Positions 9,217-16,520 of a stretch of DNA of 64,000 nt are shown in pieces (position 1 is the stretch's first letter; each line of letters begins with the position of its first letter). The position numbers were made by a program, and so were the translations under genes. Origin of the DNA: Lentzea pudingi. GTDB taxonomy: Bacteria; Actinomycetota; Actinomycetes; Mycobacteriales; Pseudonocardiaceae. Under the pieces are notes generated by a model. It had not been told where the DNA came from, ran no database searches, and was given only the letters and a program-made list of their open reading frames with translations. The stretch covers positions 574,480-638,479 of the forward strand of contig NZ_BMNC01000004.1 of the NCBI RefSeq assembly GCF_014646255.1. The letters run 5' to 3'.

Positions 9217-9230
9217 CTCTCTGCTATACG
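9202..9230 (+). promoter_or_regulatory. plus-strand promoter embedded in the helR palindrome
   Basis: TTGTGG (9202-9207), 17-bp spacer, TATACG (9225-9230), pointing away from helR. Predicted start is near 9237, only about 6 nt before the terminator stem at 9243. The minus-strand counterpart has only a poor -10, so this is the better-formed promoter here. Confidence 0.5.
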
Positions 9231-9242
9231 TTTAAGTGGAAG

Positions 9243-9279
9243 AACGGGCCTGGTCGCGTGTGCGGCCGGGCCCGTTTTT
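9243..9279 (+). terminator. leader terminator between the helR palindrome and the PRTase-like gene
   Basis: 15-bp stem (AACGGGCCTGGTCGC, loop GTGT, GCGGCCGGGCCCGTT) with two G-U pairs, followed by a five-T run. No plus-strand gene precedes it, so it can only act on a transcript begun just upstream, as an attenuator or the end of a very short RNA of about 40 nt. Confidence 0.7.
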
Positions 9280-9344
9280 CGTTGGCGCGGTGCACGCCGC
9301 ACTGGCCATCATGGCCACGTGAACTGCCGCTCCGCTGGGACCTC

Positions 9345-10136
9345 GTGACGCCGGACCAGCTCGGGTCGATGCTCGACGACGTCGAGGCGCCCGAGGCCTG
9401 GTACCTCGGCGACCTCGCGGAGTGCGCGGGCAAGGTCCTGGCCCGCAGCGGCAACGGCGACCTGGTGTTCGTGGGCCGCTCGCTCGACTCGATGTTCGAC
9501 CTGCTCGGCGGCGCACTCGACGAGGGCAGGGCACTCCACCGGCTGCCCGTGTCGTTCCGCCACGGCCCGGTCCTGCACGGGGACGTCCCGCGCGTCCGCG
9601 AGCTGCTCACCGAGGCCGGCGTCACGCCCGCCTCGCTGGCCCGGCGCGACCGGCCGGTCACCTTCGTGGACGTCGTGGCGACGGGTGGGTCGTTCACCAA
9701 GCTGTTCGGCCTGCTGGACGACTGGATCACCGAGGAACGCGAGACCTGGCCGGCGATCCGGCGCAAGCTGCGGTTCGTCGGCGTGACGATCCGCCGGCAG
9801 ACCAGCCCGAACGTCGAACGCTGGCAGCAGCGGGCCGAGTGGACGCGCCGCCTGCCCGCGTCCTCCGTGGTCAACGTGTCGCTCGACGAGGACGTCTGGC
9901 ACTACTTCGGCAACTGGCAGACCAAGCTCACCTGGCCCTTCACCCTGCACCGCTGGCGCGAGCACCTGCGCGAGGCCAAGCGGGACGAACGCACCCGCGA
10001 GGCGCTGGCCGAGGCCGTGCAGCTGGTCTCGCTCGGCCGCACCAAGGAGGTCCGGCGGATGATCGCGCGCGGCATGGACGGCGAACCCGCCCTCTCCGAA
10101 CCGTGGCTGCGCACCTTGCAGAGCCGACTTACCTAG
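9345..10136 (+). CDS. phosphoribosyltransferase-like protein of unknown function
   Basis: About 263 aa. LVFVGRSLDSMFDLLGGAL and VTFVDVVATGGSFTKLF resemble the PP-loop and the PRPP-binding loop (two hydrophobics, acid, TGGS) of type I phosphoribosyltransferase folds; the C-terminal half is helical and basic. No substrate can be assigned. The start is uncertain: GTG 9345 has GGGA 5 nt upstream, but the preceding LPLRWDL is in frame and looks protein-like, so a nearby non-ATG start is possible. It follows an apparent promoter-terminator leader and is convergent with the XRE-cupin regulator. Confidence 0.7.
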   Translation: MTPDQLGSMLDDVEAPEAWYLGDLAECAGKVLARSGNGDLVFVGRSLDSMFDLLGGALDEGRALHRLPVSFRHGPVLHGDVPRVRELLTEAGVTPASLARRDRPVTFVDVVATGGSFTKLFGLLDDWITEERETWPAIRRKLRFVGVTIRRQTSPNVERWQQRAEWTRRLPASSVVNVSLDEDVWHYFGNWQTKLTWPFTLHRWREHLREAKRDERTREALAEAVQLVSLGRTKEVRRMIARGMDGEPALSEPWLRTLQSRLT

Positions 10137-10687
10137 ACCGTGTGCTCCATGACCATCACCGCGGTCGTGCCCGGCTCCAGCGCCTTGCAGATGTGCGGCA
10201 CGTCCCCGGGATACACGATGTAGTCACCGGGCCCCAGCTCGATCGGGTCGTCGGCGAGGCCCGCGAGGCAACGGCCGGACGCCACGATCATGTGCTCGAC
10301 GCTGCCCGGCACGTGCGGCAGCGACTCGCGGGCGCCGCCCGGTTCGAGGGCCAGCCAGTAGATGTCGTGCTTGGTGCCCGGACGGCACGCGGCCAGCAGT
10401 GTCGCCGAGTAGTGCGCGCGTTCGGAGTGGATGACGGGGCCCTCGCCCGCGCGGATGACCTGCACGCGCGGGACTGCGGGTTCGACGAGCTGGCTGAACG
10501 GGACGCCCAGCGCCACGCCGAGTGCCCACAGGGTCTCCACGCTGGGGTTTCCGGCGCCGGACTCCAGCTGGGAGAGCGTCGACTTCGCCACGCCGGCCTT
10601 CTTCGCGACCTCGCTCAGCGACATGCCTGTGCGGTCGCGCTCACGCCGGAGGTTGGCCGCGATGAGGTCGAGTGGTGCGTTCGACAC
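10133..10687 (-). CDS. XRE-family regulator with C-terminal cupin domain
   Basis: 184 aa from GTG 10687. Residues about 6-60 form a helix-turn-helix (LSEVAKKAGVAKSTLSQLESG). The C-terminal half is a small-molecule-binding cupin ending LGPGDYIVYPGDVPHICKAL. Regulators of this design usually control the neighbouring transporter or catabolic gene. Here the gene is divergent from azlC, and an inverted repeat (10712-10732) lies between them. A GTG at 10717 would add 10 residues but would start inside that repeat. Inferred role: repressor of azlCD responding to an amino acid or derivative. Confidence 0.88.
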   Translation of the reverse strand: MSNAPLDLIAANLRRERDRTGMSLSEVAKKAGVAKSTLSQLESGAGNPSVETLWALGVALGVPFSQLVEPAVPRVQVIRAGEGPVIHSERAHYSATLLAACRPGTKHDIYWLALEPGGARESLPHVPGSVEHMIVASGRCLAGLADDPIELGPGDYIVYPGDVPHICKALEPGTTAVMVMEHTV

Positions 10688-10711
10688 AGAAGTCCATCCG
10701 TTCGTCTTGAC

Positions 10712-10732
10712 GAACACCGATCCCAGGTGTTC
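10712..10732. promoter_or_regulatory. inverted-repeat operator candidate between XRE-cupin gene and azlC
   Basis: GAACACC (10712-10718) and GGTGTTC (10726-10732), perfect 7-bp arms with a 7-bp spacer, in the divergent intergenic space. A second shorter repeat, GTTCG...CGAAC, overlaps its left side. Likely binding site of the adjacent XRE-cupin protein. Confidence 0.55.
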
Positions 10733-10742
10733 ATCTTAATGG

Positions 10743-11441
10743 GTGGTGCGTTCGATCTGGCGAACTCTTGATGCTGTGCTCCTGCGTGACGTGGCCGCAG
10801 TGGCGCTCGGTGCGGCGGTGACCGGTGCCTCGTTCGGCGCCATCTCGGTCGGCTCCGGCCTGCCGTGGTGGATGCCGGTGCTGATGTCGCTGCTGATCTT
10901 CGCGGGCGGCTCGCAGTTCATGGCCGTGGGAATCGTCGCCGCTGGTGGCAGCCCCGCCGCTGCGGTGCTGGCGGGGCTCGTGCTCAACGCGCGGCACCTG
11001 CCGTTCGGGCTCGCGATCGGCGACGTGCTGGGCAAGAGCCCGCTCGCCCGGATCGTCGGCAGTCATTTGCTGATCGACGAGTCGACGGCGTTCGCGATGT
11101 CGCAGAAGGATCCCGCGAGAGCGCGGGCGGCCTACTGGGCGTGCGGCGTGGCGTTGTTCTTCAGTTGGAACACGGGCGTGCTCATCGGCGCCCTGGTGGG
11201 CCAGGCGATCGGCGACCCGATGACGTTCGGACTGGACGCGGCGTTCCCGGCGGCACTTCTCGCACTCACACTCCCCGCGCTCAAAGACAAGTCGACGCGC
11301 AATGCGGCGCTCACGGGCGGTGCGATCGCTCTGGCGACCACGCCGTTCCTGCCCGCAGGGGTGCCCGTGCTGCTCGCGCTCGCCGGACTGTTCGTGTTCA
11401 AGACGAAGAAGGAGGAGCCGTGCCCGTCACCGCAGTCCTGA
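10743..11441 (+). CDS. azlC: AzlC-family branched-chain amino acid export permease
   Basis: 232 aa integral membrane protein, the large subunit of the AzlC/AzlD (BrnF/BrnE) exporter. The N-terminal LRDVAAVALGAAVTGASFGAIS and the membrane helices GLPWWMPVLMSLLIFAGGSQFM are family hallmarks. It is expected to export branched-chain amino acids and possibly methionine with AzlD. The start is one of two adjacent GTG codons (10743 or 10746). The gene overlaps azlD by 22 bp. Confidence 0.88.
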   Translation: MVRSIWRTLDAVLLRDVAAVALGAAVTGASFGAISVGSGLPWWMPVLMSLLIFAGGSQFMAVGIVAAGGSPAAAVLAGLVLNARHLPFGLAIGDVLGKSPLARIVGSHLLIDESTAFAMSQKDPARARAAYWACGVALFFSWNTGVLIGALVGQAIGDPMTFGLDAAFPAALLALTLPALKDKSTRNAALTGGAIALATTPFLPAGVPVLLALAGLFVFKTKKEEPCPSPQS

Positions 11442-11728
11442 TCCTGGCCGCCGGCACCTTCGCGATCCGCCTCGCCGGGCCGTTGCTGCGCGACCGCGTC
11501 ACCTTGCCCGAAAAGGTCCGCGAACTGATGTCGGCCAGCGCGACCGTGTTGCTGTTCGCATTGGTGGCGGTGTCGGCGTTGACGAACGGCAAGCAGTTCG
11601 GCGGTTGGGCGCTCGCCATCGGAGTCGCCGTCGGCGGTCTCGCGGCGTGGCGGAAACTGCCGTTTGTCGCAGTTATTGTTCTGGCCGCGGTGACGACTGC
11701 GGGACTGAGGCTCGCAGGCGTGGCTTAG
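11420..11728 (+). CDS. azlD: AzlD-family small subunit of branched-chain amino acid exporter
   Basis: 102 aa with about four hydrophobic helices (VTAVLILAAGTFAIRLAGP, ATVLLFALVAVSAL, WALAIGVAVGGLAAW, FVAVIVLAAVTTAGL), the size and pattern of AzlD. Start GTG 11420 has GGAGGAG immediately upstream, inside the azlC end, so translation is coupled. The 3' end overlaps the convergent Lrp gene by 4 bp. Confidence 0.88.
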   Translation: MPVTAVLILAAGTFAIRLAGPLLRDRVTLPEKVRELMSASATVLLFALVAVSALTNGKQFGGWALAIGVAVGGLAAWRKLPFVAVIVLAAVTTAGLRLAGVA

Positions 11729-12165
11729 TGCTTTCTCACGTGGGAGAAAAGCAGGTTCGTGTGCACCTCGGTCACCTCTCGCCGGCTCGTGAACTTGTCG
11801 AGCACGAGCCGTTGCAGATGGCCGACGTCGGAAACCGCGACGTGCACCAGGAAATCCTCCGGGCCCGTCACGTGCGAGAGCGCGACCGTTTCCGGGAGCG
11901 AGAGCACGTACGCCATGAACGGGTCGACGATCTCCTTGGTGTGCGGCCGGATCTTCACCGCGAGCATCGCCTGGACGTGCTGCCCGACCGCGCTCGGATC
12001 GATCTCCGCGTGGTAGCCGGTGATCACGCCGCGCTCCCGCAGCGCCCGGTGCCGGACGACCGCCGTGGACTGCGCGACGTTGACGCGTTCGGCCAGGTCC
12101 TTGTTCTGCAGTCGCGCGTCCTTCCGCAGCTCCCGCACGATGGCCTCGTCGATCGAATCCAGCAC
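11725..12165 (-). CDS. Lrp/AsnC-family transcriptional regulator
   Basis: 146 aa. An N-terminal winged helix (DEAIVRELRKDARLQNKDLAERVNVAQSTAVVRHRALRERG) is followed by the RAM ligand-binding domain. Start GTG 12165 has GGAGAAGAG upstream. It is divergent from the trans-sulfuration gene, which recalls the Pseudomonas mdeR-mdeA arrangement, in which an Lrp-type protein activates methionine gamma-lyase. It is also convergent with azlCD, which recalls lrp-brnFE of corynebacteria. Likely senses an amino acid and controls one or both. Confidence 0.9.
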   Translation of the reverse strand: MLDSIDEAIVRELRKDARLQNKDLAERVNVAQSTAVVRHRALRERGVITGYHAEIDPSAVGQHVQAMLAVKIRPHTKEIVDPFMAYVLSLPETVALSHVTGPEDFLVHVAVSDVGHLQRLVLDKFTSRREVTEVHTNLLFSHVRKH

Positions 12166-12239
12166 GGCTCTTCTCCATTTCCCCGAATCTGCTGCGGTTC
12201 TACACCCGCTTTGCCGATGAAGTCTCCATCATTCGGGCC

Positions 12240-13427
12240 ATGACGCGCATCGAGACCATCGCAGTGCACGGCGGACGCGACGACCTCGCGGAGCTCGGCG
12301 TGCACGCTCCCCCCATCGACCTGTCCACCACCTACCCCGTGCCCGACCAGGCGCTCGGCGGGGAAGCGCTGGGGGAGTGGGCCACCGGGACCGCGCGGGC
12401 GGCGTCGCCCGTCTACGCGCGGCTGCACAACCCGACCGTGGCCCGGTTCGAACAGGCGCTCGCGGCTCTCGAGCACACCGAGACGTCCGTGGCGTTCGGC
12501 AGCGGCATGGCAGCGGTGACCGCCGTGGTCCAGGCCGCCTGCGTGATGGCGGGGAAACCGCACGTCGTCGCCGTGCGGCCGTTGTACGGCGGCACCGACC
12601 ACCTGCTGTCGTCCGGTCTGCTGGGCGTCACGACCACGTACGTGGAAGCGGGTCTGGTGTCCTCCGCGATCCGGCCGGACACCGGGCTCGTGGTCGTCGA
12701 GACCCCGGCCAACCCGAACCTCGACCTGGTCGACATCGAGCACGTCGTGCGCCAGGCAGGCTCCGTGCCGGTCATGGTCGACAACACCTTCGCGACCCCG
12801 ATCCTGCAGAACCCGGCGCTGCACGGCGCCTCCTACGTGCTGCACTCCGGCACCAAGTACCTGGGCGGGCACGGGGACGTGCTCGGCGGCGTCGTGGCCT
12901 GCTCCGAAGAGCGTGCGGCGGCGTTGCGGCAGGTCAGGATCATCACGGGTGCCGTGCTGCACCCGCTGGGCGGCTACCTGCTGCACCGCGGGCTGGCCAC
13001 GCTGCCGTTGCGCGTCGAGGCGGCCTCACGGTCCGCCGCCCTGCTGGCCCTGCGGCTGGCCGAGCACGACGCCGTGGAGTTCGTGCGCTACCCGTCCACG
13101 TCACGGCAGATGCGCGGAACGGGCGCGATGATCGCGTTCGGCGTGCACGGCGACCCCGTCGAGGTGGTGCGCCGGTTGAAGCTCATCACCCCGGCCGTCT
13201 CATTGGGTTCGGTCGACACGTTGATCGAGCACCCCTCGGCATTGACGCATCGCCTGGTTCCCGATGAAGAACTGCGGGCTTCCGGCGTTCCGGACAATCT
13301 GCTGCGCATTTCCGTGGGCCTCGAGCACGTCGAGGACATTTGGGAAGACCTGAACGCGGCACTCTGTGACGTCGCTTACGTTAAGTCTTCCCCAACTGAT
13401 TTCTTGGTGATGGCCGCCACTCGCTAG
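12240..13427 (+). CDS. Cys/Met-metabolism PLP enzyme (methionine gamma-lyase / cystathionine gamma-lyase-like)
   Basis: 395 aa, trans-sulfuration family. The PLP lysine is in SGTKYLGGHGDVLGG (K206); the cofactor pocket Asp is in MVDNTFATPILQNP. The position that is the active-site Cys in characterised methionine gamma-lyases (PLYGC) is Gly here (PLYGGTDHLL), so a specific lyase name is not justified. Neighbouring Lrp regulator, exporter and permease favour a catabolic amino-acid role. The C-terminus runs about 20 residues past the usual family end (after EDLNAAL). There is no clear ribosome-binding site before the ATG. Confidence 0.82.
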   Translation: MTRIETIAVHGGRDDLAELGVHAPPIDLSTTYPVPDQALGGEALGEWATGTARAASPVYARLHNPTVARFEQALAALEHTETSVAFGSGMAAVTAVVQAACVMAGKPHVVAVRPLYGGTDHLLSSGLLGVTTTYVEAGLVSSAIRPDTGLVVVETPANPNLDLVDIEHVVRQAGSVPVMVDNTFATPILQNPALHGASYVLHSGTKYLGGHGDVLGGVVACSEERAAALRQVRIITGAVLHPLGGYLLHRGLATLPLRVEAASRSAALLALRLAEHDAVEFVRYPSTSRQMRGTGAMIAFGVHGDPVEVVRRLKLITPAVSLGSVDTLIEHPSALTHRLVPDEELRASGVPDNLLRISVGLEHVEDIWEDLNAALCDVAYVKSSPTDFLVMAATR

Positions 13428-13443
13428 GGTTCCCCGCAATCGG

Positions 13444-13479
13444 CGCGTCGGGGCGCGGGAGGTTCCGACGCGAGCATTT
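13444..13479 (+). terminator. terminator after the trans-sulfuration gene
   Basis: 8-bp stem CGCGTCGG (13444-13451) / CCGACGCG (13465-13472) with a five-T run three bases later (13476 on), in the gap before the permease. Confidence 0.6.
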
Positions 13480-13504
13480 TTCCGTTTTCGGAAGGAACCT
13501 CCTC

Positions 13505-14902
13505 GTGAGTTCTGTGGAAACTGATGCGGACGGCTACACCAAGGCGCTGAGCAAGCGCCAGGTGCAGATGATCGCAATCGGTGGCGCGATCGGCGTCGGC
13601 CTTTTCCTGGGTGCGGGCGGACGCCTCGCCACAGCGGGGCCGTCGCTGATCCTGTCTTACGCGGTGTGCGGCCTCGCGGCGTTCTTCGTCATGCGCGCGT
13701 TGGGCGAACTCGTCCTGCACCGTCCCGTCTCCGGCAGCTTCGTCGAGTACGCCCGCGAGTTCATCGGCCCGTGGGCCGGCTTCACCTCGGGCTGGCTCTA
13801 CTGGCTCAACTGGGCGATGACCGGCATCGCCGAGATCACCGCCATCGCGATCTACATGCACAAGTGGTTCCCGGACCTCCCGCAGTGGATCACCGCTCTC
13901 GTCGCGCTGGTGGTCCTGGTGGCCATCAACCTGCTGTCGGTGAAGCTCTTCGGTGAACTGGAGTTCTGGTTCTCCGTCATCAAGGTCACCGCCATCGTCG
14001 TCTTCCTGGTGGTGGGCGCGGGCCTGGTCATCGGCAACGCGGACATCGGCGGCACGACGGCCTCGGTCTCGAACACCCTCGGCCACGGCGGCCTGTTCCC
14101 GGCCGGCGTCGGCGTCGCCCTCATGACGTTGCAGGCCGTCGTCTTCGCCTACGCGGCCATCGAGCTCGTCGGTATCGCCGCCGGGGAGACCAAGGACCCC
14201 GAGAAGGTCATGCCGCGCGCCATCAACGGCGTGGTCTACCGCATCGCGATCTTCTACGTCGGTTCGGTGCTGCTGCTGACGATGTTGTTGCCGTGGGACC
14301 ACTTCACCGGCACCGAGTCGCCGTTCGTGACCGTGTTCTCGGCGCTGGGCGTCCCGGTGGTCGGCGACATCATGAACGCCGTCGTGCTGACCGCCGCGCT
14401 GTCGTCCTGCAACTCCGGTCTCTACTCGACCGGCCGCATCCTGAGGTCGCTGGCGCAGAAGGGCGAGGCGCCCGCGATCACCGGTCGCATGAACTCCCGG
14501 CACGTCCCTTACGGCGGCATCCTCTTCACCGGTGTCGCGTACCTCTTCGGCGTGGTGCTCAACTACACGGTGCCGAAGGAGGCGTTCGACATCGCGATCG
14601 CCGTCGCCTCGCTGGGTGTCGTGTCGACCTGGGCCACGCTGATCATCTGCCAGCTCAGGTTGCGCAAGAAGGCCTTGGCGGGCGAGATCGCGCGGCCTTC
14701 CTACCGGATGCCCGGCGCGCCTTACACCTCGTACGGGACGTTGGCGTTCCTCGCGCTGGTGATCGGGCAGATGGCCTTCGCCGGGACCGCGGAGAAGATC
14801 GCGTTCTGGTCGATTCCGGTGCTGGCGCTGGTGTTGTTCCTCGGGTGGCGTTTCGTGAAGTCGCGCGAGGCGCGGCAGGAGGAACTCGTCACCGTCGACT
14901 GA
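13505..14902 (+). CDS. APC-family amino acid permease (AnsP/GabP-like)
   Basis: 465 aa with 12 predicted membrane helices. The N-terminal LSKRQVQMIAIGGAIGVGLFLGAG is the substrate-binding GAIGxGLF motif of amino acid-proton symporters, and FAYAAIELVGIAAGETKDPEK is the conserved family loop. It imports amino acids across the cytoplasmic membrane; the exact substrate is unknown. GTG 13505 follows GGAAGGAAC. Its position behind the Lrp-controlled lyase suggests uptake of the same amino acid, although a terminator lies between. Confidence 0.92.
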   Translation: MSSVETDADGYTKALSKRQVQMIAIGGAIGVGLFLGAGGRLATAGPSLILSYAVCGLAAFFVMRALGELVLHRPVSGSFVEYAREFIGPWAGFTSGWLYWLNWAMTGIAEITAIAIYMHKWFPDLPQWITALVALVVLVAINLLSVKLFGELEFWFSVIKVTAIVVFLVVGAGLVIGNADIGGTTASVSNTLGHGGLFPAGVGVALMTLQAVVFAYAAIELVGIAAGETKDPEKVMPRAINGVVYRIAIFYVGSVLLLTMLLPWDHFTGTESPFVTVFSALGVPVVGDIMNAVVLTAALSSCNSGLYSTGRILRSLAQKGEAPAITGRMNSRHVPYGGILFTGVAYLFGVVLNYTVPKEAFDIAIAVASLGVVSTWATLIICQLRLRKKALAGEIARPSYRMPGAPYTSYGTLAFLALVIGQMAFAGTAEKIAFWSIPVLALVLFLGWRFVKSREARQEELVTVD

Positions 14903-14913
14903 CAGTGCGGCAC

Positions 14914-14947
14914 AAGGCCTCCTCGTCCTAGGACGGGGAGGCCTTTT
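14914..14947 (+). terminator. permease terminator
   Basis: 15-bp stem (AAGGCCTCCTCGTCC / GGACGGGGAGGCCTT, one G-U pair) with a 2-nt gap and a T run. Strong intrinsic terminator isolating the amino-acid module from pdxT. Confidence 0.85.
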
Positions 14948-15049
14948 CGTACCCGCTCAACGCTCACCCGGCCCTGCGCGACGCTGACGCGGAACGGGGA
15001 GGGGTCGGTTCGGTGGCCCGCTGCTGCTCCTGGCGGACGTCCAGGCCTT

Positions 15050-15086
15050 CTGCAACCCCTGATCCGGCTCGAATATGCTGGTGAGC
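15050..15086 (+). promoter_or_regulatory. probable leaderless promoter of pdxT
   Basis: The -10-like TATGCT at 15074-15079 lies 7 bp before the ATG at 15087, so transcription would begin at or next to the start codon. A -35 is not convincing (CTGCAA region). Leaderless starts are common in actinobacteria. Confidence 0.4.
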
Positions 15087-15719
15087 ATGGTTGTCGCTGC
15101 TCCTCCCGTCATCGGCGTGCTCGCCCTTCAAGGCGATGTACAGGAACACCTCGTGTCGCTCGCGAAGTGCGATGTGACCGCACGGCCCGTGCGCCGCGTC
15201 GAAGAGTTGGACGAACTGGACGGGATCGTCATCCCCGGCGGCGAGTCGACGACCATGAGCAAGCTGCTCGACAACTTCGAGCTGCTCGAGCCGCTGCGCG
15301 CGAAGATCAAGGCGGGCTTCCCGGCGTACGGGTCGTGCGCGGGCATGATCCTGCTGGCCAACGACGTGCTCGACGGGCGCGAGGACCAGCACCAGCTCGG
15401 TGGCCTGGACATCACCGTGCGCCGCAACGCGTTCGGCCGGCAGGTCGACTCGTTCGAGACGGACCTCGACCTGGCCGGTGAGACCGTGCACGCCGTGTTC
15501 ATCCGTGCGCCGTGGGTGGAGGCGGTGAGCGGGCACGTGGAGGTTCTCGCTACGGTGCCCGTTACGGCTGAGGCGGGCGATGCCGCCGGTAGGATCGTCG
15601 CGGTCAGGCAGGGCAACGTGCTGGCCACGGCGTTTCATCCGGAGCTCACGGGGGATGAGCGCGTCCATCGCCTGTTCGTGGACATGGTTCGTGGTTTGAC
15701 TGGTTCGGAGGAGAAATGA
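15087..15719 (+). CDS. pdxT: pyridoxal 5'-phosphate synthase glutaminase subunit PdxT
   Basis: 210 aa class I glutamine amidotransferase that supplies ammonia to PdxS. The nucleophile is in YGSCAGMILL, the His/Glu pair in TAFHPELTGD, and IPGGESTTMSKLL is the oxyanion region. ATG 15087 gives MVVAAPPVIGVLALQGDV; an ATG at 15075 is in frame but overlaps the likely -10. It overlaps yebC by 4 bp (ATGA), the usual actinobacterial pair. Its partner pdxS is 9 kb upstream. Confidence 0.95.
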   Translation: MVVAAPPVIGVLALQGDVQEHLVSLAKCDVTARPVRRVEELDELDGIVIPGGESTTMSKLLDNFELLEPLRAKIKAGFPAYGSCAGMILLANDVLDGREDQHQLGGLDITVRRNAFGRQVDSFETDLDLAGETVHAVFIRAPWVEAVSGHVEVLATVPVTAEAGDAAGRIVAVRQGNVLATAFHPELTGDERVHRLFVDMVRGLTGSEEK

Positions 15720-16465
15720 GCGGCCACTCCAAGTGGGCGACCACCAAGCACAAGAAGGCCGCCATCGACGCCAAGCGCGGCAAGCTCTTCGCGCGGCTGA
15801 TCAAGAACATCGAGGTGGCGGCCCGCACCGGTGGTGGTGACCCGGACGGCAACCCGACGCTGTTCGACGCCATCCAGAAGGCCCGCAAGAACTCGGTGCC
15901 GCTGGACAACATCGAACGGGCCCGCAAGCGCGGCGGCGGTGAAGAGGCCGGCGGCGCCGACTGGCAGACCATCATGTACGAGGGCTACGGCCCCAACGGT
16001 GTCGCGGTGCTCATCGAGTGCCTCACGGACAACCGCAACCGCGCCGCCACGGAAGTCCGCACGGCGATGACGCGCAACGGCGGTTCGATGGCCGACCCGG
16101 GCTCCGTGTCGTACATGTTCAGCCGCAAGGGCGTCGTGATCGTGCCGAAGGCGGGCACGACCGAGGACGACGTGATGATGTCGGTGCTCGAGGCCGGTGC
16201 CGAGGAGGTCAACGACCTGGGCGAGGCCTTCGAGGTCGTGTCCGAGGCGGGCGACCTGATCCCGGTCCGCAAGGCGCTGCAGGAGGCCGGCATCGACTAC
16301 GAGTCGGCCGAGTCGAGCTTCCTGCCGTCGGTCTCGGTGCAGCTCGAGGCCGAGGGCGCGAAGAAGATCTTCAAGCTGATCGACGCGCTGGAGGACTGCG
16401 ACGACGTGCAGAACGTCTTCGCGAACTTCGACGTGTCGGACGAGGTCATGGCCGAGGTCGGCTGA
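15716..16465 (+). CDS. yebC: YebC/PmpR-family DNA-binding regulatory protein
   Basis: 249 aa, starting with the invariant SGHSKWATTKHKKAAIDAKRG and containing GGSMADPGSVSYMF. YebC-family members are described as DNA-binding regulators, and some act on ribosomes at difficult peptide motifs. Which role applies here is unknown. Normally ruvC-ruvA-ruvB follow; they are not in this window. Confidence 0.95.
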   Translation: MSGHSKWATTKHKKAAIDAKRGKLFARLIKNIEVAARTGGGDPDGNPTLFDAIQKARKNSVPLDNIERARKRGGGEEAGGADWQTIMYEGYGPNGVAVLIECLTDNRNRAATEVRTAMTRNGGSMADPGSVSYMFSRKGVVIVPKAGTTEDDVMMSVLEAGAEEVNDLGEAFEVVSEAGDLIPVRKALQEAGIDYESAESSFLPSVSVQLEAEGAKKIFKLIDALEDCDDVQNVFANFDVSDEVMAEVG

Positions 16466-16479
16466 CGACTTCCACGACA

Positions 16480-16517
16480 AACGCTGGTCACGCAGCACGC
16501 GTGACCGGCGTTTTTTT
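16480..16517 (+). terminator. yebC terminator
   Basis: 14-bp stem (AACGCTGGTCACGC / GCGTGACCGGCGTT, one G-U) with a 5-nt loop and seven Ts. Textbook intrinsic terminator. Confidence 0.92.
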
Positions 16518-16520
16518 CTT

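Noticed and set aside
12240..13427. Firm naming of the PLP enzyme as methionine gamma-lyase
   Set aside because: The diagnostic active-site Cys is Gly, and family members with other substrates look alike at this level.
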